Under the pieces are notes generated by a model. It had not been told where the DNA came from. It saw only the letters and a program-made list of their open reading frames with translations, and did not search any database. The translations under genes and the position numbers were made by a program. 64,000 nt of DNA from Pseudovirgaria hyperparasitica (lineage: Eukaryota; Ascomycota; Dothideomycetes; Acrospermales; Acrospermaceae), in the NCBI RefSeq assembly GCF_010093815.1, contig NW_022985561.1:376045-440044 (forward strand), read 5' to 3'. Of the stretch, positions 24,237 to 36,600 are shown piece after piece (position 1 is the stretch's first letter; each line of letters starts with the position of its first letter).

Positions 24237-25085
24237 ATGGTAACACCACGCCCCTCCACAATCTCGGGTACCTCTATGTCTTCCAGCTATGTCTCGAGCG
24301 TATGTCGAACATCGTGCTTGACTTCTGTTTTGGCAAGCACCCCGGCCTCCCATGCCACTAGCATGACTCCACTCCCTGCTGTCAACAAATGTCCACCAGT
24401 CGTAACGCGAGAGTTGAGATGTACGAGGAGGAGGGTAACATTCTCTGAACCGGAAGAGACAGTAACGAAAGACTTGGAGGGGAAGCAGCATTGGCAAAGT
24501 CTTGATGAGCTTGATGCAATACATATCGTAAGGTTTCTTCGTGGAGCGGCTTCATTGTAACGTTACTAATGATGTCGTGAGACGCGTTTGATACGTGAGA
24601 ATGCGGCGGCGGAGAGGAAGATCCATGTTCTGGAGTCTAAGATTGGACACATTCAGCGTAAACACAAACGCCTGCTCAAGAAGCTTGCCTACTGTGATAA
24701 TGGATATGCGGCGCCAGAACCTGACAGCACTGGCTCTGCTTTGCAAGAGAGGATCATGAAAGGGTGGGCCTGTGAGTTGTTCGATATGGAGTGTCGCCAG
24801 TTGGAGTGTCGCCAGTTGGAGTGTCGCCGTGACAGCCTGGCGGCAGCGATACAGAGGGGGATTGAGCAGTCTGAAAAAGAGCTTAGATTGGGCTTTATGA
24901 AAGCATCGGTCGCCGTATTCGCGTATGAGGCGCAGCGGACCAAAGATATTAGGATACAACTTGCGAATGAGGGCTTGCCTGTTCCTAAGGTAAGTGATCG
25001 ACTGAATTTTACCAAAGGCTTGGTCAGGTTCTTTTCTGAGGATGAAATGGCAACAATCAACGAAATGGTTGCGAAGCAAGAGTGA
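24237..25085 (+). CDS. Unrecognised coiled-coil protein with ECRQL repeat
   Basis: Exon 1 (24237-24527) joins exon 2 (24582-25085) in phase across a 54-base intron (GTAAGG, TTACTAAT branch, GTGAG), giving about 264 residues. The N-terminal 75 residues are Ser/Thr/Pro-rich. Exon 2 begins with a basic coiled coil (ERKIHVLESKIGHIQRKHKRL). An in-frame 15-base repeat then encodes ECRQL twice plus a partial third copy. The C-terminal 80 residues are helical, with ASVAVFAYEAQR and FFSEDEMATI. The spacing and hydrophobic pattern echo the C-terminus of the Clr5-like protein at 19711 (GACVRVFRYQSN, VFTEPELRSI). I infer a shared module. No DNA-binding domain is visible here. Function is unknown. Confidence 0.6.
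24789..24828 (+). repeat. In-frame 15-base tandem repeat in a coding region
   Basis: GAGTGTCGCCAGTTG is present at 24789-24803 and 24804-24818 without mismatch, then a 10-base partial third copy. The length is a multiple of three, so copy-number change would not break the frame. Confidence 0.9.
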
Positions 25086-28000
25086 CACTGAAATTTTAGA
25101 AACTTGTCTAAAACACATCCTGTTCTACTTTTCGCTCAGTTGGAGAGTACCAAGAAGCTCCATGTATTTGTTCCAATGTATCTCGACACCTGCCGCAACT
25201 TCACGGCGCACGCCCGCGTTATTGATACTTGGTCCACTTACCTAGGTCATCAAAGACCCAAAGTGCCAGCTTATTCTATGCTTGACTGCCGCTGGGTAAT
25301 GTCTCACCGAGGATATGCGGACCGCCATCTACTAGCAACACGACCTATAGACCTGTGAGACTGCATACATGGTTGGCCATTACACTTCGGGGAGGAGAAT
25401 CGATCCTTACTGCTGTATTCGGTAGCTTAAAGCATCACCTCTTGGCCAATGGCGCTTGTCACTGGTCCCTGCTGACTGTTTGAAGCTGTTTAGGAGTGTC
25501 TATGTAAGGCATCTTATGTAAAAATGTACAAACGAAGTTGCGGAAGGACGAAATCCGTGTGTGAAGTAGGAGAGCTGGTGATTCATTTTAAATGAGACCG
25601 CGTGTCCAACAAAGTTTGCGCTGGTCGTGTTCAATAATTTCAGTAGCTCAGAATCGTGCACTCAAATTCAGTATGCTGTTCGACCAAGAATACACGCTGT
25701 ACATTAGCAACATTAACAAAGTCCACATGCTCGGTTATCACTGGTCTCGGATATTGAGCGGCGAATCACGCTCTTTTCGACGTTGGTATATGTCCACATC
25801 GATATTACCCATCAAAACATGCAGTTTTGTTTCTGCAATGGACATAGAATGGACCAACATCAGCCATGGTTCAAAACATTCTGAGAACCTAGCATTCTAA
25901 CATCTCTTTAGCTACAAGACCTGTTAGGAGCAAGCAATATTGTCCATCCATGGAAAACAGTCAAGAGCACAGAGGCTTCCGTGGGATGTCCATGTTTGAA
26001 CCTGCCACGCGCCAACCATGACAAGGAGAGAACAAGTGGGACACCGCCAAAGCGAAGCCGAGGTCGTTAAAAGAGCTGAATGATGAAGCTATCGTGGCGA
26101 ATCGTCAGCAGGGCTATACATATGAGTGATAAACAGATCATCAAGAAAAAGCTGAAGACGAGACTGGAGAGCAAAATCGTAAAACAGCGCAAGATGGCGG
26201 GGACGAAAACATGATGAAACACGAGAACTTCCGCCAGGCGGCTGCGCATGGTCTCACTACCCTCTATGTACACGAATATCAGATCGATCAGACTCATAGC
26301 TGTTACACCCATGAAAACATATCATAGAAGACCCGCGGACCTGCGGAGAGAGATCAGGGTGACAGAAGCTAAGAATAGTCAGAGAGCTGGGTACTCGGAA
26401 TATGGATCACTGAACTAGCTTAGAGCATCTTCAATCATTATGTACCTATGTATACATACCTACTGTACTCACCAATGGTAACAAATCCATGTCGCGAGTG
26501 CATAGATGACGAGCCTGTAGAGGATACTGCTGAATTCGAACTCATCACTGGTCCAGTTGATTACGCCCACAATCACCTGCACTTCTATGCGACAGCGGCC
26601 ACCATGATTAGACCTTAGTATCTATGTATCTGACAAAGGGATATGGACACAGGTCTTATCATAAATTCTCAGTCATGGATATCGAATTCTGGCCTTGGCG
26701 GGCCCTCTGATGGTTGCCAACCGCGAAGCTTCGCACAACGAATGAGGCGCCCCTATGCTTCTAGCAAATGCTAGACCCTAGACAACACATACTAGGTGAT
26801 CGTCCATTTAATCGTCCATCTTTTCGATATTCGCTACGTCATGGCTGGCTTATGCCTACTCGGCCCACTCGGCCAATTGATCCTGTGAGTCTTGAAGTGA
26901 GATATTTGTATAGCTATACGCTGGCCCCTTATTCAGACAGAACTTCATTATAACTTAAGCTTCTTGGATGTAGGTGCGTAATTCCAGATTACTCCAAGCT
27001 CAACTCTTTCCATGTACCATATATCTTCACCGGCGTCCATTTCAGCCTCTAGAAACTGCACTGTCAATTGTGTAGACCCATTACTGCGTCCACCAAGTTA
27101 TTGCAGCACTCTATCATTCGACATAGGAAGGTGATACCCGGTCCAATGGTGTCTGTATTATACCTCCTCCTACTGGATTCCAGCCGTATTCTGGCCACAA
27201 GAGTTTTGTGTGCGTCTCAGTGCATCTTCGTATATCAGTGACATCTGTCACAAACGCGTTGATCTTTCTAGACGCCTCTTTGACAGGATATTGCTAATTC
27301 CATGCGGCATTTATATTTCTGGTGTGCCGAACAACGAACGAACCGAATGGACTGCTTAGCGTGCGCAAGTGTTGTGTTTGTACACTACTTATGTGATGAT
27401 CTCATTCCTAAACTTGCTCCAGCTGCTCCAGCTGTGCCTTCTTCTTCTTCTTCTCGTCCAGATTTGCGCTCAACTCCTGAATAATCTGAACAAGTTCATC
27501 TAGGCGTGCCTCCAGTAACTCATTGCGGCCGATGTGGTACTGCGCAGCTGTACCTCTCCTTCATGCTCTCTTGTTAACCTCCAGCTCAATCCCCAGCCCC
27601 TTCCTCCGTATGATGGAAGTAATGAACAAAAGCATGGACTATAAGTGCGGTAGCTCGCTCTTGATTTCTCTCTTGCCAGCGTATGCCGTAGTCGAATGGT
27701 CTCTGCCGTAGAAAGCATGCTGTGACTGTCCAGAACCTCGTCCTGTCAGTGGCAGCAGGGGCTGACCTTCGGTGGCGCGGGACTGAACTGCTGCCCAATG
27801 GGTCTTCTCTGGAATACCAACGTCCAAGGTCTTTCATGGTTAGAAAATATTGCGGTGGGAGGGCTGTATAGTATGGTCCAAGTCGATATACCAAGAGATT
27901 CCTGGCTAAAGAGCTGTGAATTCACCTAGCGTGTGATGAATTTGCCTAAACCGTTATAGGTCAGTAACGTGACCTGCACAGCTCCAAGGTATTTCAACGC

Positions 28001-28151
28001 AACACTAGCTAACTCGACTCTTCTCTCACATCAAATTCTTCTGGGCAGATATTAGCTTTCCATACAAGATCTTTAGCTTCAACATCTTCTCACCTACATC
28101 CTCACTTTACGCGGTACCCCTGAACCTCGCCAGTATCTCTACCAGCTTAAA
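25086..28151. other. Gene-poor spacer
   Basis: About 3 kb with no complete gene. Short open frames lack features. A minus-strand coiled-coil exon lies at 27408-27560 and is listed separately. The last 150 bases before 28152 are CT-rich and probably the promoter of that gene. Confidence 0.4.
27408..27560 (-). pseudogene. Orphan coiled-coil C-terminal exon
   Basis: Reading down from 27539 on the minus strand, 44 codons run to a TAG at 27410-27408. They encode a convincing coiled-coil end: HIGRNELLEARLDELVQII, then a run of five lysines and QLEQLEQV. In-frame upstream reading stops at a TGA at 27563-27561. A neighbouring frame upstream (27586-27894) has an ERNQERATALIVHAF segment that could belong to the same gene after a splice or a frameshift. 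I could not build an intact model, so this is either the last exon of a spliced gene or a decayed relative of the nearby coiled-coil genes. Confidence 0.35.
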
Positions 28152-28807
28152 ATGGATAATATCAACGATGAACTCTCCGCTGGCCTCCCTACCATCGACG
28201 AGCAAGAGACTGTGGTCTCTCACAATGTCGCAGATGGTCCCAGTACGCCAGATCCTACCTCCCTATACTCAGTGCTAACTATTTTAACAGTGACCCTAGC
28301 TGAGATTCATAGAATGATAGAAGAAGCGGAAGCAGAGGAGGAGCTGCGGGCCAATGGTCCCGACGAAAACGAAGTATGACTTACAGCTACTCACATCATT
28401 CCGCTGCTAATACCTTCTAGGAAGCTCTCCCAGATACACTGCCGGAAGCACAAGGCGACATACTCTTCCTCCGCGATCAGATTGACATACTCAATAAGGA
28501 GAATCAACACCTCCGCAACTATATACGGGTGCACGAGGATGAAGCGTACGAGAAGGAAGACCTTCTCGACGAGAAAGACGCCATCAACAAGGCTCTCGAG
28601 GATCAGGTGAAGCAGCTGCAGGAGCAGGTGTTGGTGCTCCAGGAGCACCAAAAGGGCTACATGGCCCGCAAGAACAAGGAAAATCGGGCTAATATAGCCA
28701 AGAAAGAGCGTGAGAACGTGGCCGCGCTTGCAGAGCAAGCTGCCGAGCACCGCGCACAAAGCGCAAAGTTTGTGGACGCCGTGTTGGGCGAAATCAATCG
28801 CCTATGA
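28152..28807 (+). CDS. Small coiled-coil protein, unrecognised
   Basis: Phase-consistent exons 28152-28242, 28291-28373 and 28421-28807 give about 186 residues. The first intron has a perfect TGCTAAC branch and ACAG end. It is 48 bases and stop-free, so retention would add 16 residues in frame. The second has GTATGA and a TGCTAAT branch. The N-terminus is acidic. From about residue 70 almost the whole protein is a heptad-rich coiled coil (LRDQIDILNKENQHLRNYI, then DQVKQLQEQVLVLQEHQ) with a basic KNKENR patch. No enzyme domain is present. It could oligomerise. Function is unknown. It is the third coiled-coil coding segment in this 9 kb stretch. Confidence 0.6.
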
Positions 28808-30391
28808 CCGCGGCTCTGGTGCCCAGTGGGGCCCAGCATGATGTAGACTGGGTGGAGAGAAAGGGGTTTGGCGGTTTTTTTCTGTTTGGTGCGCATCTTC
28901 CTTAGATAGACTGGAAGGTTAATCAGGCATTGTAATATACATAAAAGCAAACCCTTTTCTTCTGCTAACATCTTACAATGACTAACTCTCATCGTGAAAC
29001 CGTGAATATCAGTGAGCATAGGAGATATTCAGAGATCGTTCACAAGCTAAAGGCTACAATTTCCCATCCAAGAGGGCAATGTAACAGCTACTCTCGGCTG
29101 TAGGAACGAGCGAGTACGTGTAAAAGAGCAATGGCTAAAGTTATCTGCGAGCTGAACAGTCCCTAATTCTCACCCAATGAGGCTGAAGCTGATTTACCTC
29201 TGCTGTATACCTAAGAATACACATGATGGGTCGAACTTTCGAAGTAGATAGAGGTGAAGAATAGTATTTATTATTGGTGAAAGGATAGCTATACAGTGCT
29301 CTTCCATCACCAAAATCAGCATCACACAGCTATGCTGGACAGGTAATTGAGGTTCTAATGTATCAAGTAATGCATATTTGGAATTAATATAGCTGCTTCT
29401 TTAGGTATAGTACTGCAATAGAAAGCTTAGATTAGTGTAAATGTGTATGATACACTCATTATAAGGTGTTTGAGAGCACCTATATCATTATATAGCAGGC
29501 ACTTTACAGAGTTTACCTACGTAGAATAGCTAAGATCATTAATATCACTTAAGCCTATAGATCTATTACACTTTGATACAGAGCCTAAACTTCTGTATCC
29601 CAAAGAAGTAACCTTGATTCTCTCCTGCTATGAATAACGTTTTTCGTTGTGAAACTTGCACATCTTGAAGTTCATCTCATTGCAAATACCAATATTCAAA
29701 TTCCAGCTAGCATTTTAAAAAGATATACAACTACAATGATGTGGAGGCATATATTCCAGAGTGCAGTTATCATGATTATCTCATTTTAGATAGCTTGAGG
29801 TGGTGAGTCCTAACGAGGCATTTCGTGGATCTGCACTACTAAGAATACCTCAGAAAGTGTACACCACGGCAAAAGAACTGATTTATAACGCAAAAGAAGA
29901 TCATCTTTCAGATATCGAAGATCATAATCAATGATTCTGTTGCATTTGTATCGTCAAATATCAATGACATACACAGATTTTACAGGTACTATCTTACTAT
30001 AGACCTATTGATGACCTTAGAAGACCTCTCTGAAGGGACTCGAGAGCACCCAAGCCGTCAATTTATTGCAAAGAGATGAGGCAGTCCAACGGTTCTATCT
30101 AGCTCCTTCAACAGGAAAGTATGGTTCCCAGTAGGGATATTACGGTTTTCTCCTGATATAGAACTCTCATTTCATATATACAGGAGTACTGATGACGTAT
30201 ATCCCAAACATCAGTCATCTAAAATCTTGCATAGAGCACAGAAAGAAAGGAATAATCTCGCCGCAAATAGTACTATTTACGATAATAGGAACAAACGTAG
30301 GTAGTTTTTCTTTTCTGAGACTAAAATCATACCCGAAAGGTAGAACTAAGTATTCGAAGAGCCAGCTAATACTGATACACGCCAAGTTGGC
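28808..30391. other. AT-rich spacer
   Basis: About 1.6 kb with many TA-rich words, notably 29220-29600, and no open frame of note. The composition differs from neighbouring coding DNA and may reflect an old repeat degraded by repeat-induced point mutation. No terminal repeats or transposase remnant could be recognised by eye. Confidence 0.4.
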
Positions 30392-32407
30392 TTATCCCAA
30401 GACCATAAACCCACAAACAACCATACATGCCATAATCATACTTTGTACTGAAACAGACATTCCAGACATACTATGAACCACTGATGTTGCTGCATTTTCA
30501 TCGCCTCCTCCATTACTATCTGCGTTCCCATTACCTCCTCTGTTACCTTCTTCTTGCTGCTTCGCTGTCTGGAAAACTTGTTGCGCATCAACATACGTAC
30601 CACTATTCTGGTCCCAGTTGAGACATGTTGCCCAGTCTTCGATCGGCATGCTGTGATTATAGACATTGTATCCAAGAGGTTCAGGGCTTATGAGAGGGAT
30701 GGTTGTCGTGAACTCAGCATCAAAATCGATCGAGAGCCCGATAGAAGGGTTAAGCGAGTAGGTATGATTTAGGACCCGCTCAAGGATACTCGAGTCTTCA
30801 GATGAGACATCAGTATTGCCCGCGAGGGGCTTGCACGAGGCGTCTACAGGTCCAGCGATCGGTGTAATGTTGAGACTCATCTGAGGGTTCTCGAGAGATA
30901 CGCCTGCGCCGATAGCTACTTGTCCTGGAAAGCCTGGTGGATCTAGGGAGATGCCAAAACCGATGCGGTGTTGTAGGGAAAGGCCAAAACTTAGGGACTG
31001 TAGAGAGACTTCTGAGGAGAAAGGGATAGGCGTAAGAGCTGTATCCTGGAAGCCTCTCGAACTAGAGTTTGATAAGTCAGAGAAGTCGATGACCATATTC
31101 GAATCGGAAGGTACTGTGATGTCGAAACCGGTGCTGACAGAGGCATTGCCATCGAGAGAATAAGTACCGATGATGGTTGGTGAGTAGGTCAGGCCAATGG
31201 TACCCAGTTTGGGAATCTGTGCTGGGTATCAGAAAAGTGCCACTGAGATCCAGAAAATACAAGTCGAGCCTAGATGGTGAAGACTGAGGAGCAGCTACGA
31301 CTCTTACCTGGTACGCAAGACCCAATGGGAATTCATATAACTTCCATGACCACCTTGCAGTATTGGTCAAGTTTGCCTCCAGCTCAATGCGCGCCCCTAG
31401 CCCCTTAGCACTGATGGACACCTCACCGCCCTGAAGACAATCCGAAAGCGAAATGTCATCTGCTCTCAGCTCGTCAACATCACAATCCCAATCGAAGTTC
31501 ACCCAGTCTAATTCAATATCACCGTATACGGTGCAGTTCTTGCAGCCAACGGTGATGGGAATCGGCTGTCCAGCGTTGTTCTCAAATGGCCCTAAAGAGG
31601 CCGTGATGGTCTTGTCCAAATGGAAAGTAGCCGAGGTGTCTTCAGAGATTCTGGTTGGGGTGGGAACGAGAGTGGATGACTCAGTGGGCATTGGCTCAAT
31701 TGAGCTCCTTACGCCAGTCTGAGATGGGTCCTGACGCCGCCGTAGATCTCTATGCGGACGAAGGATATGAGATTTACGACCTTTCGCAAGAGAGACAGTG
31801 AACCGACTAAATGAGGACTCAAGGGACGCGGCCTCGACCTCGAAGGTGGTTGTTAAATTGGGGTCATGGGAGATAGACTTGACATTGTAAGCCATTCTTT
31901 CTCCATGGTCGTTACAGCTTGAATGGGAAGTGATGATATAGCCATTACTCAGCCTTGCAATCTCATTCCGGGTAGCGTCGATGTCTAACGATTGGGACAG
32001 TTCGATGGTGATCGTGCTCACCGAGCATTCTACGCGACTAAGGAGATGCTCGACTTGCTCAAGCAGCAGAATTGGCCTCTCAGACCCTAATGTTACGCGA
32101 GCGTAATGAGAAGTCTGTCCACCCGTATACGAATCTAGCATTGTATTGTTATTAGAAATTTATGGTGCATCGCATGGACGGGAAGCATACCAGACGCGTA
32201 GTCGAGGTCACATCGATGCACAAGCTCCAAGCGATCACTGCGACTGCTGAGCTGTGAGTACTTCGATGCAGCTGCAAGACGGTGCTCGATTCTCGGATGA
32301 GCTGAGTTCTCGAGCAGAGATGTTACATCTGCACCCACAGACCGCGAGGCGTAAGTACAACAAATCGACCCCAATAGAAGCATGAACAGCTGAGTGCCCT
32401 TCATCAT
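30392..32407 (-). CDS. GPI-anchored cell-surface protein, DUF7029/DUF7223-like
   Basis: Three exons (32407-32191, 32134-31308, 31216-30392) join in phase to about 622 residues. Residues 1-20 are a signal peptide. After a short pro-like region, a segment with TSHYARVTLGSERPILLLE...LSRVECS has the pattern I associate with DUF7029. After a basic/Pro-rich linker, ITVGCKNCTVYGDIEL and the beta-rich part that follows resemble DUF7223. The C-terminal end has a Gly/Asn-rich spacer followed by a hydrophobic tail (MIMACMVVCGFMVLG) with no cytoplasmic residues, typical of GPI attachment. Several N-glycosylation sites occur. It is likely displayed on plasma membrane or wall. No catalytic activity is known for these families. 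Domain names are from memory of the patterns. Confidence 0.75.
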
Positions 32408-33671
32408 GGTAATGTGGTGTGTACTTCCAAGCGTTGGTAGCCTTTCGATTCTCTGGGGCATGAATATGGAGGATGATTGCGGCATCGAGATAAGTTGAGG
32501 GGATTCATAACGTATTTATGTTCGGTATCCTAGCTAGGATGAAACGGCACGGTCGTCTAAGGCTGTGCACTGTGCATGGCCGAACCCTGTCCGCAGGAAT
32601 AAAAGTGTTGTTACTATTTCTGATTAGGCAACACAAGAATACTATAATGAGATGTATGAGGCATACAGCAACACAGTTCCGCAACGATCTACATCGCAGC
32701 CCTTCCGACAGTGCACTCTAGATCGTTCAGAAGCCACTTCCGAACTTGCAGGTCAGCATTGGTCATATAACAGCTCGGTCGGATGACTTCACGAGATGAT
32801 CAAGAGCGAATTTGGCAGGAGAAGAGCGAGTCGATGGGGACGAGGCTGGCGACAGAGCATGTATTGATGACCGTGATGATAGCCTTACGAGTGACAATCG
32901 CACAAAAGGCATGAATCTGTGCCACTACTAGGTCAGCCGTATGAGTCGCGACCATTGAAAGGCTCTATGATGAGATTTCTCGAGAGGGCTGTAACATCTT
33001 ATGCAGTATATGATAGGCCTAGAAAAATTACAGAGACACGCCTCATAGGTACGCGATGTATGTCAAAGAGCAGACACCTCTTTCTATAAGTCATTCAACC
33101 GGTAATATGAAGGAACTGGAGTTCCCCGAGTCAGCTCGTGTATCCCCAGAGATGCTGAGGGTAATGAGCGGCGCAGGGGGGGCCTGATAGTCGTGGTAAA
33201 CCTGGTGAGGTGTATGAAGCCTTCGTTTCAGCCTTGCATTCGAAGCACGATGTGCCCAAAATAGGCGGGTTCGGCATAGAACAATTGTTATCTACGAAGG
33301 TGAATGCTAAGGAATGGTATCCATGATAGCCCATGAGCTTTCAAAAGAGGTCAGCAGAGAGGCGATGCATGTTTGCTACTGGGGCCCATGGATGTGGCGG
33401 CCTGAGGCATCAAACCAGCCCCTGATTCTTGAGGTTTGCGGAAGGGCACGTGCACGATGTCGCGTGTAGTGGCGACCCAAGAAGCTCTCGAACTTTTTTT
33501 CGTCCGCAGCTTCGTTGGCATCGATAAACATCTAAGTCAACATCTCTTACTACCCACACTCCTTCATCTTCGCCTTCCTCAGCTGCTTTATCGTCGCCCT
33601 CAGCCTCTCCCTCTGTTTCTACAGTCGACGCGAGTGTCTAATAGCTAATTTTGCACATGCTGTAACTGGCC
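32408..33671. other. Divergent intergenic region before RPO41
   Basis: About 1.26 kb between the minus-strand GPI-protein gene and plus-strand RPO41. No gene is supported. A CT-rich stretch (CTTCATCTTCGCCTTCCTC) at about 33560-33620 precedes the RPO41 ATG and fits a core promoter and leader. Confidence 0.4.
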
Positions 33672-36600
33672 ATGCTCGTTCGAGCGGCGCGAAAACAGCG
33701 GCGTCCAGCTCGAAAGCCGTGTCCGCTCAATACATCTAATGTTCTACCCCTATCGTTTTTGTATCCAGCCTTCTTGAGATGTAGTCATCAGTCAGCGACC
33801 GCCGCGACGTCATCTCCGACAGACACGAGGCGCACCAAATCAGGATTTTCTCTTCCGAACAAGTCTCATGTTCGCCCACTTGTAACAGCTTCTTCGTTCG
33901 CCAATCCACCGCCTTCTATATTTTCACAGCCTGCCGATATACTCTCGTGGAATAACAGCCAATTTGCTGCGTCGACGAATCGATGGGATCCTCAGTCACC
34001 TCTGGTGGTGTCATTACCTCCGCCATCAAGGAATCTCAATTACCGACAAGGCATTGGTGGAACCTCTCCCGAACTTCTTCAAAACCTATACGCAAGCATA
34101 AGAGTCGGAAGATTGGACCGAGCGGCAATTGTAGTGGGACGTATACGCGACTCCGCACCACAGGGCTCTTCAGAAGTGATACAGGCACACAATATCTATC
34201 TAGACGGCCTGTTCAAAGCTTTGTCGATTGATGATCCGCCTATCAATTATACTGATATAAGGAATTGGTATAAACGTCAAATTATCGATAAGCATGATCG
34301 GCCTAACGCCAAGACTCTCAATGTCATGATTCGAGCTACAATAGCAGCGGCCCCAGAATCTCACAGGAAAACGTTCGTGGACGAATATGTCAGCTACGCG
34401 CGGAATCACAACATGTACGCTGAAGTGATGGGGGCTGAGTACTCGATCGAAGAATGGCTGTGCCTGGAGACATGGTACCCTAATGAGTATGCGATTACTG
34501 CCGAAGAAGAAGCAGAGGCTATGCACGAGGTCGAAAAGCAAGACGTAGCGGAGGCCCGAGAAACACGGCAGAAAGGTCTCGGGTTGAGTACTCTCAAGAA
34601 AACGCTTTCCACACTGGACGGTAGCTATGGTGGCCCAACAGCGAACCTTACCCAAGAGCAGCTCTACGAACGGCAGGTTGAACTGGAAGAAACCACTGTG
34701 GAAATTGCCATGGACAGGTGGCGCAAGGAACAAGAAAAGCTTTCCAAATTAGGTGTCAAACAAGTGGGAGCAAACCGAAGCATTGATGCTTGGATGGCGC
34801 GATGGTTCACTAGTCTTACTGAAGTACTTACCACGGAGCTAAAAATGGTACGGACTGCTCTGGCGAATAAAGATGGCAACGACGCGGACCGACAGATTTA
34901 CGGACCATATATGGAACTGTTCGCACCAGACAAACTCGCAGCAATCACGATTCTCTCGATCTTGGAGGCTTTCAGCACACCTAAACAACGCGATGGCCCA
35001 TCAAAACGAATGCAACTTGTCTGGTTAACGATGAGAGTGACAAAGAACTTGCAACAGGAACATGCTGTCGCCGCAGCTAAGGAGAGATCACCCGTTGCCA
35101 CTTCCAGATCACAAACAAACATCTCCGCACATCAACGGGCTAAATATGTTGCTCTAAATCTGCGGCACCAGAAGAACACTATACCCAATGCAACCCAGGA
35201 GGACAACCAAGACGACGTAGAATTCTCACTTGTTGTACGTGCGAAGCTTGGCGCAGTTCTCTTGGAAAAGCTTATATCCTCTGCGACGATCGACAATCAA
35301 GTGATAGATCCCGAGACTGGACAGAAGATATCTCGTACACAGCCAGCGTTCACGCACACGAGCACATATTCCCTTGGTAAGAAAACAGGGAAGATCGAAG
35401 CACATCATATCCTTCTGCAGAAGCTACGGTCAGAGCCAGTGCACGCCAGCTTCATCGGCTACCTACCCATGCTTACTGAGCCGAAGAAATGGTCTGGCCT
35501 TAAGAAGGGTGCATACCTGAAATATCCTGTCGAAATGATTCGCTTCAAAGCACGTGACGAGACTCAGATGACGTATGCTAATACCGCCGCCAAAAAAGGT
35601 GATCTTGCGATGGTATTCGCGGGATTGGATGTTCTCGGAAAGACACCATGGCGGATTAATAAGTCTGTGTTGACTGTAATGATTGACGCATGGAACTCTG
35701 GAGAAGCACTCGGAAGTCTGGCGCCGGAATCATCAGATATCGCGTATCCGCCTGAGCCAGGTCCCGGCGCAGATCTCCTCGCACGGCGAAAGTGGATGAG
35801 AGAAGTCCGACGTCTCGATGATCTCAAAGGAGGCTATCACTCGAATCGGTGCTTTCAAAATTTTCAGATCGAAATTGCGCGATCATTCCGCGAGCACACA
35901 TTCTACTACCCGCATAACGTTGACTTTCGTGGCAGAGCATATCCGATTCCGCCTTTACTAAATCACATGGGTGCTGATCCTGCACGGGGGCTTCTAGTTT
36001 TCGGAAAGGGAAAAGAGCTTGGGGAAGTTGGCTTACGGTGGTTGAAAATTCATATGGCTAACCTGGCTGGATTCGACAAGGCAAGTCTCTCTGACAGAGA
36101 GCGTTTCGCCATGGATCATCTGGACGATATTTATGACTCGGCTGTATCTCCTCTGACCGGCAAACGATGGTGGTTGAAAGCAGAAGACCCCTGGCAATGT
36201 CTCGCTTGCTGCTTTGAAATAAAAAACGCCATGGACCTTTCAGATCCAACCAAGTATGTGTCATATCTTCCTGTGCACCAAGATGGTACCTGTAATGGTC
36301 TGCAGCATTATGCTGCTCTTGGTGGGGATGCGGCGGGTGCTGCGCAGGTCAATCTGCTGCCAGGCGATCGCCCGGCCGATGTGTACACAGGTGTAGCAGA
36401 TTTGGTTAAGAAGGAAATTCGACGACGAGCTGATGAGGGCCACAAGTTTGCGAAACTTGCAGATGGCATGATCACCCGTAAAGTCGTCAAGCAAACAGTC
36501 ATGACAAATGTTTATGGGGTTACGTTTTTCGGCGCCAAATTGCAGGTTCAAAAACAGCTTGAGGAATTGAATCCTAATGCAAGTGAAGAGGAACGGTCAA

